This document shows, in pieces, positions 50,335-58,236 of a stretch of DNA of 64,000 nucleotides. The position numbers and the translations under genes were made by a program. The notes under the pieces were generated by a model. The model had not been told where the DNA came from and searched no databases. It saw only the letters and a list, made by a program, of their open reading frames with translations. The stretch is from Umezawaea tangerina (GTDB lineage Bacteria > Actinomycetota > Actinomycetes > Mycobacteriales > Pseudonocardiaceae): assembly GCF_003002815.1 (NCBI RefSeq), contig NZ_PVTF01000003.1:496001-560000 (forward strand). The letters run 5' to 3'. Every line of letters begins with the position of its first letter. The stretch's first letter is position 1.

Positions 50335-51498
50335 GTGGACCCGAGCTTCGGCACGTACCAGCTCGCCGAGGAGCACGACGCGCTGCGCGAGGCCGTCCGC
50401 TCCCTCGCCGACAAGGAGATCGCGCCGCACGCGGCCGACGTCGACGAGAACGAGCGCTTCCCCGTCGAGGCGCACAACGCCCTGGTCAAGTCCGGCTTCG
50501 CCGCCGTCCACGTCCCCGAGGCCTACGACGGCCAGGGCGCCGACTCCGTCGCCACCTGCATCGTCATCGAGGAGGTCGCCCGCGTCTGCGCCTCCTCCTC
50601 CCTCATCCCGGCCGTCAACAAGCTCGGCACCATGCCCATCCTGCTCGCGGCCTCCGAGGAGCTGAAGCAGCTGGTCATGCCCTCCATCGCCGCCGGCGAG
50701 GCCATGGCCTCCTACGCGCTCAGCGAACGCGAGGCAGGCTCCGACACCGCCTCCATGCGCACCCGCGCCGTGCTCGACGGCGACCACTGGGTCCTCAACG
50801 GCACCAAGTGCTGGATCACCAACGCGGGCGAGTCCTCCTGGTACACCGTCATGGCGGTCACCGACCCCAAGGCCGAGAAGAAGTCCAACGGCATCTCCGC
50901 CTTCGTCGTCCACAAGGACGACCCCGGCTTCTCCGTGGGCACCAAGGAGCGCAAGCTCGGCATCAAGGGCTCACCCACCCGCGAGATCCACTTCGAGAAC
51001 TGCACCATCCCCGAGAACCGCATCATCGGCGCCCCCGGCACCGGCCTCAAAACCGCCCTCCGCACCCTCGACCACACCCGCCCCACCATCGGCGCGCAAG
51101 CCGTCGGCATCGCCCAGGGCGCACTCGAGGCCGCCATCGCCTACGTCAAGGACCGCAAGCAGTTCGGCAAGGCCGTAGCCGAGTTCCAGGGCGTCCAGTT
51201 CATGCTCGCCGACATGGCCATGAAGATCGAAGCCGCCCGCCACATGGTCTACGTCGCCGCCGCCAAGGCCGAACGCGGCGAACCCAACATCGGCTTCATC
51301 ACCGCCGCCGCCAAGTGCTACGCCTCCGACGTCGCCATGGAAGTCACCACCGACGCCGTCCAGCTCTTCGGCGGCGCCGGCTACACCCGCGACTTCCCCG
51401 TCGAACGCATGATGCGCGACGCCAAGATCACCCAGATCTACGAAGGCACCAACCAGATCCAGCGGGTCGTCATGTCAAGGGCACTGCTGAAGGGCTAG
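50335..51498 (+). CDS. acyl-CoA dehydrogenase
   Basis: FAD enzyme of 387 aa for the first step of acyl-CoA oxidation. Typical motifs are YALSEREAGSDTASM, NGTKCWITNAGESSWY, the flavin/CoA segment YVKDRKQFGKAVAEFQG, and the C-terminal catalytic region QLFGGAGYTRDFPVERMMRDAKITQIYEGTNQIQ in parts, with the Glu base in YEGTNQ. It is the counterpart of M. tuberculosis fadE25 (Rv3274c), also after purK-purE. GTG with GGAGG 7 bases upstream. A 9-bp-arm palindrome overlaps the leader. Confidence 0.94.
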   Translation: MDPSFGTYQLAEEHDALREAVRSLADKEIAPHAADVDENERFPVEAHNALVKSGFAAVHVPEAYDGQGADSVATCIVIEEVARVCASSSLIPAVNKLGTMPILLAASEELKQLVMPSIAAGEAMASYALSEREAGSDTASMRTRAVLDGDHWVLNGTKCWITNAGESSWYTVMAVTDPKAEKKSNGISAFVVHKDDPGFSVGTKERKLGIKGSPTREIHFENCTIPENRIIGAPGTGLKTALRTLDHTRPTIGAQAVGIAQGALEAAIAYVKDRKQFGKAVAEFQGVQFMLADMAMKIEAARHMVYVAAAKAERGEPNIGFITAAAKCYASDVAMEVTTDAVQLFGGAGYTRDFPVERMMRDAKITQIYEGTNQIQRVVMSRALLKG

Positions 51499-51512
51499 AC
51501 CAACAACAGCAG

Positions 51513-51625
51513 GCAAACCGCCCAACAACGCTGGCAGCAGCGAGCAACCTCCCCACGACGCTGCCAACAGCAAGCAAACCGCCCAACAACGCTGCCAACA
51601 GCGAGCAACCTCCCCACGACGCTGG
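51513..51625. repeat. 61-base tandem repeat, about 1.8 copies
   Basis: GCAAACCGCCCAACAACGCTG recurs (split here; starts 51513 and 51574), and AGCAACCTCCCCACGACGCTG recurs 61 bases apart. Copies differ at a few sites. Downstream of the acyl-CoA dehydrogenase gene and just upstream of the structured element. Confidence 0.7.
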
Positions 51626-51649
51626 AAGCGAGCCCGCTCGTCCGCTGGC

Positions 51650-51762
51650 GGCCGGCTTGACTTGGGGTTTTTGGGCTTAGACTTGCGGCGGAGGGCAGGC
51701 TCTACCACCTGCCCTTTTTCGCCCGACGAAGCCCAAAAAAGGGGCCCCAAGTCAAGCCGGCC
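51650..51762 (+). repeat. structured 113-base element, copy 2
   Basis: Begins GGCCGGCTTGACTTGGGG and ends CCCCAAGTCAAGCCGGCC. It has the same length and core hairpin (GGGCAGG-CTCTACCA-CCTGCCC, then CTTTTTCGCCCGACGA) as copy 1 at 15330-15442. The outer stem is CGGCTTG/CAAGCCG here versus CGATTTT/AAATCG there, and the inner stem is GGGCTT/AAGCCC versus GGGCCT/AGGCCC. Pairing is kept while sequence changes. Confidence 0.8.
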
Positions 51763-51901
51763 GCACCGCCCACGGCCGCAGCGATACCAGTCCCAAGTTC
51801 GGCGAATCCCATACCCGGTGTCGAGGGATCAGCCACCCATACCCGGCCAACCCACCACGAAAACGACCCCACCAACCCCACCCCACCAACACCCCCACAG
51901 C

Positions 51902-51907
51902 TACCGT
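51902..51907 (+). promoter_or_regulatory. -10 element TACCGT, probable leaderless start
   Basis: TACCGT, 6 bases, then ATG 51914. There is no Shine-Dalgarno. Confidence 0.45.
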
Positions 51908-51913
51908 CACACC

Positions 51914-52498
51914 ATGGACAGCCGGATCAAGGCCCTGCTGCCGACCCTCCTGGTCGACCTGGCCCTCCCCATCGGCGGCTACTACCTCCTGAACCACCTG
52001 GGCGCCCCCGACTGGCTCTCCCTCACCGCCGGCGCCGCCACCTCCGGGCTCGTCCTCCTCGTCGGCATCCTCCGCACCCGCACCGTCGACGCCGCCGCCA
52101 CCTTCATGCTGGCCTTGTTCGCCTTCGGCCTGCTGACCCTCTTCCTCACCGGCGACGCCCGGTTCGTCATCGCCAAGGACTCCCTGCTCAGCCTCGCCGT
52201 GGGCCTGGTCTTCCTCGGGTCGCTCTTCGCCGAGCGCCCACTGCTGCTCACCCTCACGGCCAGAACGGCCCCGGCCGTTGCCGACCGCTACCGGGACTCC
52301 CCGGCGGTCCGCCGCACGGTCCGCTTCGCCACGATCCTGTGGGGCGTGGGGATGCTCGTGGACGCCGTTGTCCGCATCCCCCTGGCCTACACGCTGCCGG
52401 TGGACGTCATGGTGGTCGGCTCACCGGCCCTGACTATCGCCATCGTCGGCGTCCTGGTGCTCATCACCAGGAAGTACGCCGCGCGGCAACGGGACTAG
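51914..52498 (+). CDS. VC0807-like integral membrane protein
   Basis: A 194-aa protein with about six hydrophobic helices, resembling VC0807/septation-A-like membrane proteins of unknown function: LLPTLLVDLALPIGGYYLL, LTAGAATSGLVLLVGILRTRTVDAAAT (in parts), ARFVIAKDSLLSLAVGLVFLGSL and WGVGMLVDAVVRIPLAYTL. ATG 51914 has TACCGT 6 bases upstream and no ribosome site, so it is probably leaderless. The stop overlaps the convergent TIGR03089 gene by 4 bases. Confidence 0.75.
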   Translation: MDSRIKALLPTLLVDLALPIGGYYLLNHLGAPDWLSLTAGAATSGLVLLVGILRTRTVDAAATFMLALFAFGLLTLFLTGDARFVIAKDSLLSLAVGLVFLGSLFAERPLLLTLTARTAPAVADRYRDSPAVRRTVRFATILWGVGMLVDAVVRIPLAYTLPVDVMVVGSPALTIAIVGVLVLITRKYAARQRD

Positions 52499-53211
52499 GC
52501 CGCCCCGCCCAGCTCCACGGTCGTCTTCTCGCTGGTCCTCCGGGCGGGCAGCAGTTCCGCGTTCACGTTGCTGCACTGCACCAACGACCCTCCGCCGGCC
52601 AGCACGGCCAGCAGGCTGTTCAGCACGCCGTCCGGCTGCGTCCACTCCACAGTGGACAGCACCCGCGAGTCCCCTGAGATGCCGAGCGTCTCCGCACGCG
52701 ACCGCGCCTCGGCCACGACATCGTCCACAGTGGACGCTCCCAGTGCGGGCGTGCTGCCGGGCGTCGGTCCCCACGGCGTGAAGTCGTCGCCGTACACCCG
52801 GACGTCGTCCAGGAAGTCCACGGCAGCACCCAGATCCTGTCCGCGCAGCCCTAGCCCCATCGGGTGCAGCGAGGCCACCGCGACCACGTCGGCCCCCGGC
52901 GCGGCACCGTCCGGCGCCACGAAGGCGACCTTCGCGCCCGCGGGGTCGTCCGTCACGGTCGCCCCGCACCACCAGGCGCCCAGCAGCACGCCGGCGGTCT
53001 GCCAGTGCGCGGGCAGCAGCACGGCGACGCGGTCGCCCGGCTCGACGTCGTGCTCGTCGCGCAGCCAGTTCGCGGTCTTGGCGGCCCAGTTGGCGATGGT
53101 GGCGCGCGACAGCTCGACGCGGGAGCCGTCGGCGTCGTCGTAGTGCGTGATCAGCGGTCGCCCCGGCTCGGCGGCGAGCAGCGGCGTGAACAGAGCTTCG
53201 GTGACGCTCAA
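52495..53211 (-). CDS. TIGR03089 family protein (AMP-ligase N-terminal-like)
   Basis: A 238-aa protein resembling only the N-terminal part of adenylate-forming ligases (PLITHYDDADGSRVELSRATIANW; VEPGDRVAVLLPAHWQTAGVLLGAWWCGA in parts), without the P-loop or C-terminal domain. The family is actinobacteria-specific and of unknown function. In mycobacteria it stands beside the LCP gene (Rv3268-Rv3267), as here, 12 bases downstream of the LCP gene on the same strand. Confidence 0.85.
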   Translation of the reverse strand: MSVTEALFTPLLAAEPGRPLITHYDDADGSRVELSRATIANWAAKTANWLRDEHDVEPGDRVAVLLPAHWQTAGVLLGAWWCGATVTDDPAGAKVAFVAPDGAAPGADVVAVASLHPMGLGLRGQDLGAAVDFLDDVRVYGDDFTPWGPTPGSTPALGASTVDDVVAEARSRAETLGISGDSRVLSTVEWTQPDGVLNSLLAVLAGGGSLVQCSNVNAELLPARRTSEKTTVELGGAA

Positions 53212-53223
53212 GGCAGTGCTCTC

Positions 53224-54399
53224 CTAGTCCACACAAGGCACATCCGGCTGGGCGGCGCGACGGGCGCCGTCCACGCCGACCACCTTGCCACCCGCGAACC
53301 GCTGGGTCGGGCTCGGGGGCGCGGTGGTGGTGGTCGTCACGGGGACGAGGGTGTTGGCGGGGCCGAGCCGTTCGGCGACGAACGCCTTCACGGCGGCCAC
53401 GTCGACGGTGACGATGCTCTGGCCGCGGTCGTTGCGGGCGTTGACGTCGGTGACCGGGATGGTGGCGAACTCCACGGTGCCGCCCGCCATCCCGCGCGCC
53501 TGCTGGGCCAGCGCGACGAGGTCGAGGCCGTCGTCGACCACGATCGACTTCCGGGCCGCGTCCAGCAGTCCGGCGAGCTTCTCCTGGTCGGTGAACGTGC
53601 CCGCGGACAGCAGTTGCGACACCGCGGCGGACAGGAACACCTGCTGGCGCCTGATCCGGCCGAGGTCACCGCCGGGCAGGTTGCGCTGGCGCACGAACGC
53701 CAGCGCGTCGCCGCCGGTCACCCGCTGCGGCCCGGCCCGGAAGTTCGCGCCCGACGCGGAGTCGCTGGTACCGGAGTTCAAGCACACGTCCACGCCGCCG
53801 ATGACGTCCGTGAGCAGGTAGAAGCCGTAGAGGTTGATCTCCGCGTAGTGGTCGACCCTGATCCCGGTGAGGTCCTGCACGACCTGCACGAGCGCCTTGC
53901 GCCCGGCCTGGTCGCCCTGCTTCTCCCGCTCGGCGGCGTCCCCGACGCCCTCGTCGCGCAGGCGCTGGATCGTGGCGTACTTGGTGACGCCGTACGCCTG
54001 GTTGATCTTGTCCTCGCGGTAGTCCGGGATCGGCACGTAGGTGTCGCGCGGGATCGACACGGCGGTCGCCCTGCCGCCGTCGGTCGGCACCCGCAGCACG
54101 ATGATCGTGTCGGTGTTCACCCCGTCGGAGGCCTCGGTGCGCAGCTGGCGCAGCACGCTCGGCGGCAGCTGGTTGCCCTGCGCGTCGGTGCGGCTGTCGC
54201 TGCCGACCAGCAGGATGTCCGTGGCGCCGTCGCGCAGCGGCGGCGAGTTCGGCACGTCGGACAGCACCGAGATCACGTCGGTGGTGTTGACGCTCTCCTT
54301 CACCCGCTTGAGGGTCACCCAGCCGTAGCCCGCCGCCACCAGGACGGCCGCGGACAGCAGCGCGACCAGCACCCGTGCGAAGGCGAGGACGGCCCGCAA
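53224..54399 (-). CDS. LCP family (LytR-CpsA-Psr) glycopolymer transferase
   Basis: A 391-aa membrane-anchored enzyme that moves polyprenyl-linked glycopolymers onto peptidoglycan; in mycobacteria this is arabinogalactan ligation. An N-terminal anchor (VLVALLSAAVLVAAGYGW) precedes the LCP domain: ILLVGSDSRTDAQGN, NTDTIIVLRVP, AVSIPRDTYVPIP, KINQAYGVTKY, and ALAFVRQRNLPGGDLGRI with catalytic Arg residues. A Thr/Pro stretch and a short tail end the protein. Start TTG 54399 just after AGGAGGAG. Tandem with a second LCP gene. Confidence 0.92.
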   Translation of the reverse strand: MRAVLAFARVLVALLSAAVLVAAGYGWVTLKRVKESVNTTDVISVLSDVPNSPPLRDGATDILLVGSDSRTDAQGNQLPPSVLRQLRTEASDGVNTDTIIVLRVPTDGGRATAVSIPRDTYVPIPDYREDKINQAYGVTKYATIQRLRDEGVGDAAEREKQGDQAGRKALVQVVQDLTGIRVDHYAEINLYGFYLLTDVIGGVDVCLNSGTSDSASGANFRAGPQRVTGGDALAFVRQRNLPGGDLGRIRRQQVFLSAAVSQLLSAGTFTDQEKLAGLLDAARKSIVVDDGLDLVALAQQARGMAGGTVEFATIPVTDVNARNDRGQSIVTVDVAAVKAFVAERLGPANTLVPVTTTTTAPPSPTQRFAGGKVVGVDGARRAAQPDVPCVD

Positions 54400-54485
54400 G
54401 ACTCCTCCTCGGCGTGGTGGTGGTGAACACCAAGGCTAGCCGGCGCCGGGCCGTCGCCACGGCCGTTTTCACCGAGATGGCCGCG

Positions 54486-56051
54486 TCAGTTCACGCAGAC
54501 GAGACCACCCGCGGTGATGGCGGGCGGCGGCGCGGTGGTCGACGAACCGGGGACCGGCGTGCCCGAGGTGCCCGCGGGGTCCGACCGGTCCTCCTGCGGG
54601 CTGTAGTCGGCGCCGACGTAGACGACGACCTGGTTCTTGAGCACCGAGTCGTCCTCCTCCACGGTGGCGCCGCCGAACTCCTTGGCGACCTTGTCCGCGA
54701 CCGCTTTGCCGCCCGGCGCGTAGTGGACGATCGTGGAGTCCAGCAGGACGTCGGCCGTGCCCGCGTCGCCGCGCAGGTAGCCCTTGCCCACCAACGCGTC
54801 CAGCGCGGTCGCGGCGAGCATCGGGGTGCCCGAGGCGTTGAGCACCCGCACGGTGATCTGGCCGTTCGGCGTGGTCGGGGCGTTCGAGGTCGACGGCGAC
54901 TGGCTCTCGTCGGTGGCCAGGTTCTTGACGAAGGCCTTCACCTTCGCGGGGTCGACCTGGATGACGTTGCCGTCGTAGTAGGTGTCCATCGTCTCGCCGA
55001 CCGGGATGGTGCGGAACTCGATGTTGCCGCTGACCAGGCCCTGCATCTGCTCGGCGAACGTCGCGATGTCCCAGCCCTGGCTCAGCACCACGGACTTCTG
55101 CACCGCGCTGACCAGGCTGTCGAGCTTGTCGACGTCGGTGAGCATGCCGGTGGACAGCACCTTCTTCGCCAGCGCGCCGATGAACACCTGCTGCCGGGCG
55201 ATCCGGTCCAGGTCGCCGTTGGGCAGGCCCTCGCGCTGCCGCACGAACGACAGCGCCATCGCGCCCTCGATCGTCTGCGGGCCCGCGACGAAGTTCGCGC
55301 CGGACTTGTAGTCGCTGGTGGCCTGGTTCACGCAGACCTCGACGCCGCCGATGGCCTTGGTCACCTCGTAGAAGCTCGCGAGGTTCACCTCGGCGTAGCG
55401 GTCGATGGTGATCGAGCCGCCGGTGAGGTTCTCGATGGTCTTGATGAGCGTCTTGCGGCCCGCGGCCGTCGACTCGGTGTTGATCTTGGCCTGGTCGGTC
55501 TCGCCCTTCGCGGCCATCTCCTCCGCGACGGTGTTCTTCTGCCGGGCGAACGCGGAGTTCAGCTTGTGCTTGCCGAAGCCGTCCGCGATCTCGACGTAGG
55601 AGTCGCGCGGGAACGAGAACGCGCGGGCGCGGGTGCCGTCGACCGGGATGTGCACGAGGATCATCGTGTCGGTGTTCATCTCGCCGTCGGCGACACCGCC
55701 GCTGAGGAGGTCGAGCACCTCGGGTGCCAGCGGGTTGCCCTGCGCGTCGACCCGGCTGTCGATGCCGACCATCAGGATGTCGACCGCGCCGTCGAGCGGC
55801 TTGCGGCCCACACCGGCGTTCTCGGACACCTCGGCGGAGATGACGTCGGTGGTCGTCGTGCCCTGGTCCAGGTTCCGCAGGAAGCTCCAGCCGTACCAGG
55901 TGACCACCATCACAGCCGCCGACAGCAGGGCGATGACCGAACGCCCGGTGACCAGGAGGACCCGGAGCGTGGTCGAGCGTCGGGGTGCGGGGGTCGCGGC
56001 AACCCGGATAGGTCCTGGTTGCTCGCTCGCCAGCGGCGTTCTGCCCTCCAC
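54486..56051 (-). CDS. LCP family glycopolymer transferase with C-terminal LytR_C domain
   Basis: A 521-aa LCP enzyme. Cytosolic N-terminus, transmembrane helix (LLVTGRSVIALLSAAVMVVTWYGW in parts), LCP catalytic domain (ILMVGIDSRVDAQGN, NTDTMILVHIP, AFSFPRDSYVEI, ALSFVRQREGLPNGDLDRI), then a LytR_C domain (ITVRVLNASGTPMLAATALDALV) and a Pro/Thr tail. GTG 56051 has GGGGAGG 8 bases upstream; TAATCT (56094-56089) is a likely -10. Divergent from rfbB. Two adjacent LCP paralogues suggest distinct glycan targets. Confidence 0.92.
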   Translation of the reverse strand: MEGRTPLASEQPGPIRVAATPAPRRSTTLRVLLVTGRSVIALLSAAVMVVTWYGWSFLRNLDQGTTTTDVISAEVSENAGVGRKPLDGAVDILMVGIDSRVDAQGNPLAPEVLDLLSGGVADGEMNTDTMILVHIPVDGTRARAFSFPRDSYVEIADGFGKHKLNSAFARQKNTVAEEMAAKGETDQAKINTESTAAGRKTLIKTIENLTGGSITIDRYAEVNLASFYEVTKAIGGVEVCVNQATSDYKSGANFVAGPQTIEGAMALSFVRQREGLPNGDLDRIARQQVFIGALAKKVLSTGMLTDVDKLDSLVSAVQKSVVLSQGWDIATFAEQMQGLVSGNIEFRTIPVGETMDTYYDGNVIQVDPAKVKAFVKNLATDESQSPSTSNAPTTPNGQITVRVLNASGTPMLAATALDALVGKGYLRGDAGTADVLLDSTIVHYAPGGKAVADKVAKEFGGATVEEDDSVLKNQVVVYVGADYSPQEDRSDPAGTSGTPVPGSSTTAPPPAITAGGLVCVN

Positions 56052-56088
56052 GAGTGGTGCCTCCCCCGTGCGCGGTGGTGCTCAGCAA

Positions 56089-56094
56089 AGATTA
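56089..56094 (-). promoter_or_regulatory. -10 element TAATCT of the LCP gene
   Basis: Minus-strand TAATCT 38 bases before GTG 56051, leaving a conventional leader with GGGGAGG. Confidence 0.4.
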
Positions 56095-56197
56095 GTGGGC
56101 CAGGTGCCATCGGCGCTGGTCGTCAGCTCTTCTTATACGGGAGACGCTGTAACAACCTGGTGGGTTGCACGCTTTACTAGGTGACCCACTGCGATGG

Positions 56198-56211
56198 TTA
56201 CACCGGTGTAA
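56198..56211. promoter_or_regulatory. 14-bp perfect palindrome before rfbB
   Basis: TTACACCGGTGTAA directly upstream of AAAGGA and ATG 56222. AT-flanked and perfectly symmetric, in the LCP/rfbB divergent region: an operator candidate that would block rfbB initiation, or a leader hairpin covering the ribosome site edge. Confidence 0.5.
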
Positions 56212-56221
56212 AGGACTTGAG

Positions 56222-57205
56222 ATGCGCGTTCTGGTGACAGGTGGTGCCGGCTTCATCGGCTCCCACTACGTGCGGGAGCTGGTCGGGGGTGCCTACCCGG
56301 CGTTCGCCGACGCCGAGGTGGTGGTGCTCGACAAGCTGACCTACGCGGGCAACGAGGAGAACCTCGCCCCGGTCGCCGACAGCCCGCGCTACCGGTTCGT
56401 CCAGGGCGACATCTGCGACGCCGCCGCCGTCGAGGACGTGATGGCGGGCACCGACGTGGTCGTGCACTTCGCCGCCGAGTCCCATGTGGACCGCTCGATC
56501 TCCGGTGCCGCCGACTTCGTGCTCACCAACGTGCTCGGCACCCAGACCCTCTTGCAGGGCGCGCTGAACGCCGGTGTGGGCAAGTTCGTGCACGTGTCCA
56601 CCGACGAGGTCTACGGGTCCATTGAGGACGGTTCCTGGCCGGAGTCGCACCCGCTGGAGCCCAACTCGCCGTACTCGGCCTCGAAGGCCTCCTCCGACCT
56701 GCTGGCGCGCGCTTTCCACCGCACGCACGGACTCCCGGTGTGCATCACCCGGTGTTCGAACAACTACGGGCCGTACCAGTTCCCGGAGAAGGTGCTGCCG
56801 TTGTTCGTCACCACCCTGATGGACGGCGGGAAGGTGCCGCTCTACGGCGACGGCCTCAACGTCCGCGACTGGCTGCACGTGGCCGACCACTGCCGGGGCA
56901 TCCAGCTCGTGGCCGAGTCCGGCCGCGCGGGTGAGGTGTACAACATCGGCGGCGGCACCGAGCTGACCAACCGCGAGCTGACCGGGCTGCTGCTCGACGC
57001 GATGGGCGCCGACTGGTCGTCGGTCGAGATGGTCGCCGACCGCAAGGGCCACGACCGCCGCTACTCGGTCGACATCACCAAGATCAGCACCGAGCTGGGC
57101 TACGCGCCGAGGGTCGACTTCGCCGAAGGCCTCGCGAGCACCGTGCGGTGGTACCGGGAGAACCGGCCGTGGTGGGAGAAGCTGAAGGCGCGGGCGAACG
57201 GCTGA
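56222..57205 (+). CDS. rfbB: dTDP-glucose 4,6-dehydratase
   Basis: NAD+-dependent extended SDR enzyme (327 aa) turning dTDP-glucose into dTDP-4-keto-6-deoxyglucose, the second step to dTDP-rhamnose and other deoxysugars. NAD motif GGAGFIGSHYV, catalytic STDEVYGS and PYSASKASSD, and the substrate region NNYGPYQFPEK. ATG 56222 with AAAGGA 6 bases upstream. The stop overlaps rfbD by one base (TGATG). Probably supplies rhamnose for the cell-wall linker. Confidence 0.95.
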   Translation: MRVLVTGGAGFIGSHYVRELVGGAYPAFADAEVVVLDKLTYAGNEENLAPVADSPRYRFVQGDICDAAAVEDVMAGTDVVVHFAAESHVDRSISGAADFVLTNVLGTQTLLQGALNAGVGKFVHVSTDEVYGSIEDGSWPESHPLEPNSPYSASKASSDLLARAFHRTHGLPVCITRCSNNYGPYQFPEKVLPLFVTTLMDGGKVPLYGDGLNVRDWLHVADHCRGIQLVAESGRAGEVYNIGGGTELTNRELTGLLLDAMGADWSSVEMVADRKGHDRRYSVDITKISTELGYAPRVDFAEGLASTVRWYRENRPWWEKLKARANG

Positions 57206-58113
57206 TGGCACTCGCGCTCCTGGTGCCCGGCGGTCGCGGCCAGCTCGGCCACGACCTGCTCGCGGTCGCCCCCCGCGACGGCTTCGCGCACGCCCCGTCG
57301 TCGGCCGAGCTGGACATCACCGACGCCGAGTGCGTCGCGGACGCCGTCGCGACCTTCGCCGCCAGCGCCCGCGACCACGGGCTGCGGCCGGCGGTCGTCA
57401 ACGCCGCCGCGTACACCGCCGTGGACCAGGCGGAGACCGACGAGGACCGGGCGTTCGCGGTGAACGCGCTCGGCCCTGGGATGCTCGCCGCCGAGTGCGC
57501 GCGGCACGACGTGCCGCTGCTGCACGTGTCCACCGACTACGTGTTCCCCGGTGACGCCGACCGGCCGTACGAGCCGACCGACCCGACCGGTCCGCGCTCG
57601 GCCTACGGGCGCACCAAGCTCGCGGGCGAGGAACGCGTTCTGGCCTCCTGGCGGCGTTCCTGGGTCGTCCGCACCGCCTGGGCGTACGGCGCGTCCGGCG
57701 CGAACTTCGTGAAGACCATGGCGCGCCTGGAGAAGGAGCGCGACACGGTGTCCGTTGTGGACGACCAGCGCGGCTCGCCGACGTGGACGCGAGACCTGGC
57801 AACGGGTCTGGTGCAGCTGGCCGGGCTCGCGACGACCGGACACGGGCCGCGGGCGCGGGTGCTGCACGGCACCGGCGGCGGCGACACGACCTGGTACGGC
57901 TTCACCCGCGCCATCTTCGAGGAGCTGGGCGCGGATCCCGGCCGCGTCCGGCCGTGCGCGTCCACCGAGTACCCGCGCCCGGCACCGCGCCCCGCCTACT
58001 CGGTGCTGTCCGGCGGCACGTGGCGCGCGGCGGGCCTTGCCCCGTTGCCGCCTTGGCGGGAAGCGCTCTCCACCGCGGTGGCCTCGGGAGTGCTCGGATC
58101 CGCCGTGACATAG
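57205..58113 (+). CDS. rfbD: dTDP-4-dehydrorhamnose reductase
   Basis: NAD(P)H-dependent SDR (302 aa), last step of dTDP-L-rhamnose synthesis. N-terminal VPGGRGQLGHDLL, central NAAAYTAVDQAETDEDRAFAVN, STDYVFPGD and the catalytic YGRTKLAGEE; the C-terminus has GTGGGDTTWYGFTRAIF. Coupled to rfbB. rfbA and rfbC are not in the window. Counterpart of rmlD (Rv3266c) beside an LCP gene in mycobacteria. Confidence 0.93.
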   Translation: MALALLVPGGRGQLGHDLLAVAPRDGFAHAPSSAELDITDAECVADAVATFAASARDHGLRPAVVNAAAYTAVDQAETDEDRAFAVNALGPGMLAAECARHDVPLLHVSTDYVFPGDADRPYEPTDPTGPRSAYGRTKLAGEERVLASWRRSWVVRTAWAYGASGANFVKTMARLEKERDTVSVVDDQRGSPTWTRDLATGLVQLAGLATTGHGPRARVLHGTGGGDTTWYGFTRAIFEELGADPGRVRPCASTEYPRPAPRPAYSVLSGGTWRAAGLAPLPPWREALSTAVASGVLGSAVT

Positions 58114-58236
58114 CCGAAACCCGTCCGAGACCACGCCGTGAACCAGTGGTCCACCCCGCACGTATGCCCCCCTGAGACCCGCCCGGATGGACTGCCTGGT
58201 CCAGTGGGCGTCGACGGTGAGCAGGGGAGTGGTCAC

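Larger units (their letters stand above)
51499..51913. other. 415-base spacer with tandem repeat and structured element copy 2
   Basis: No gene supported. It holds a 61-base tandem repeat (51513-51625), the second 113-base structured element (51650-51762), and a stretch to 51901 in which I see only ACCC/CACC low-complexity sequence before the promoter of the VC0807-like gene. Confidence 0.7.
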
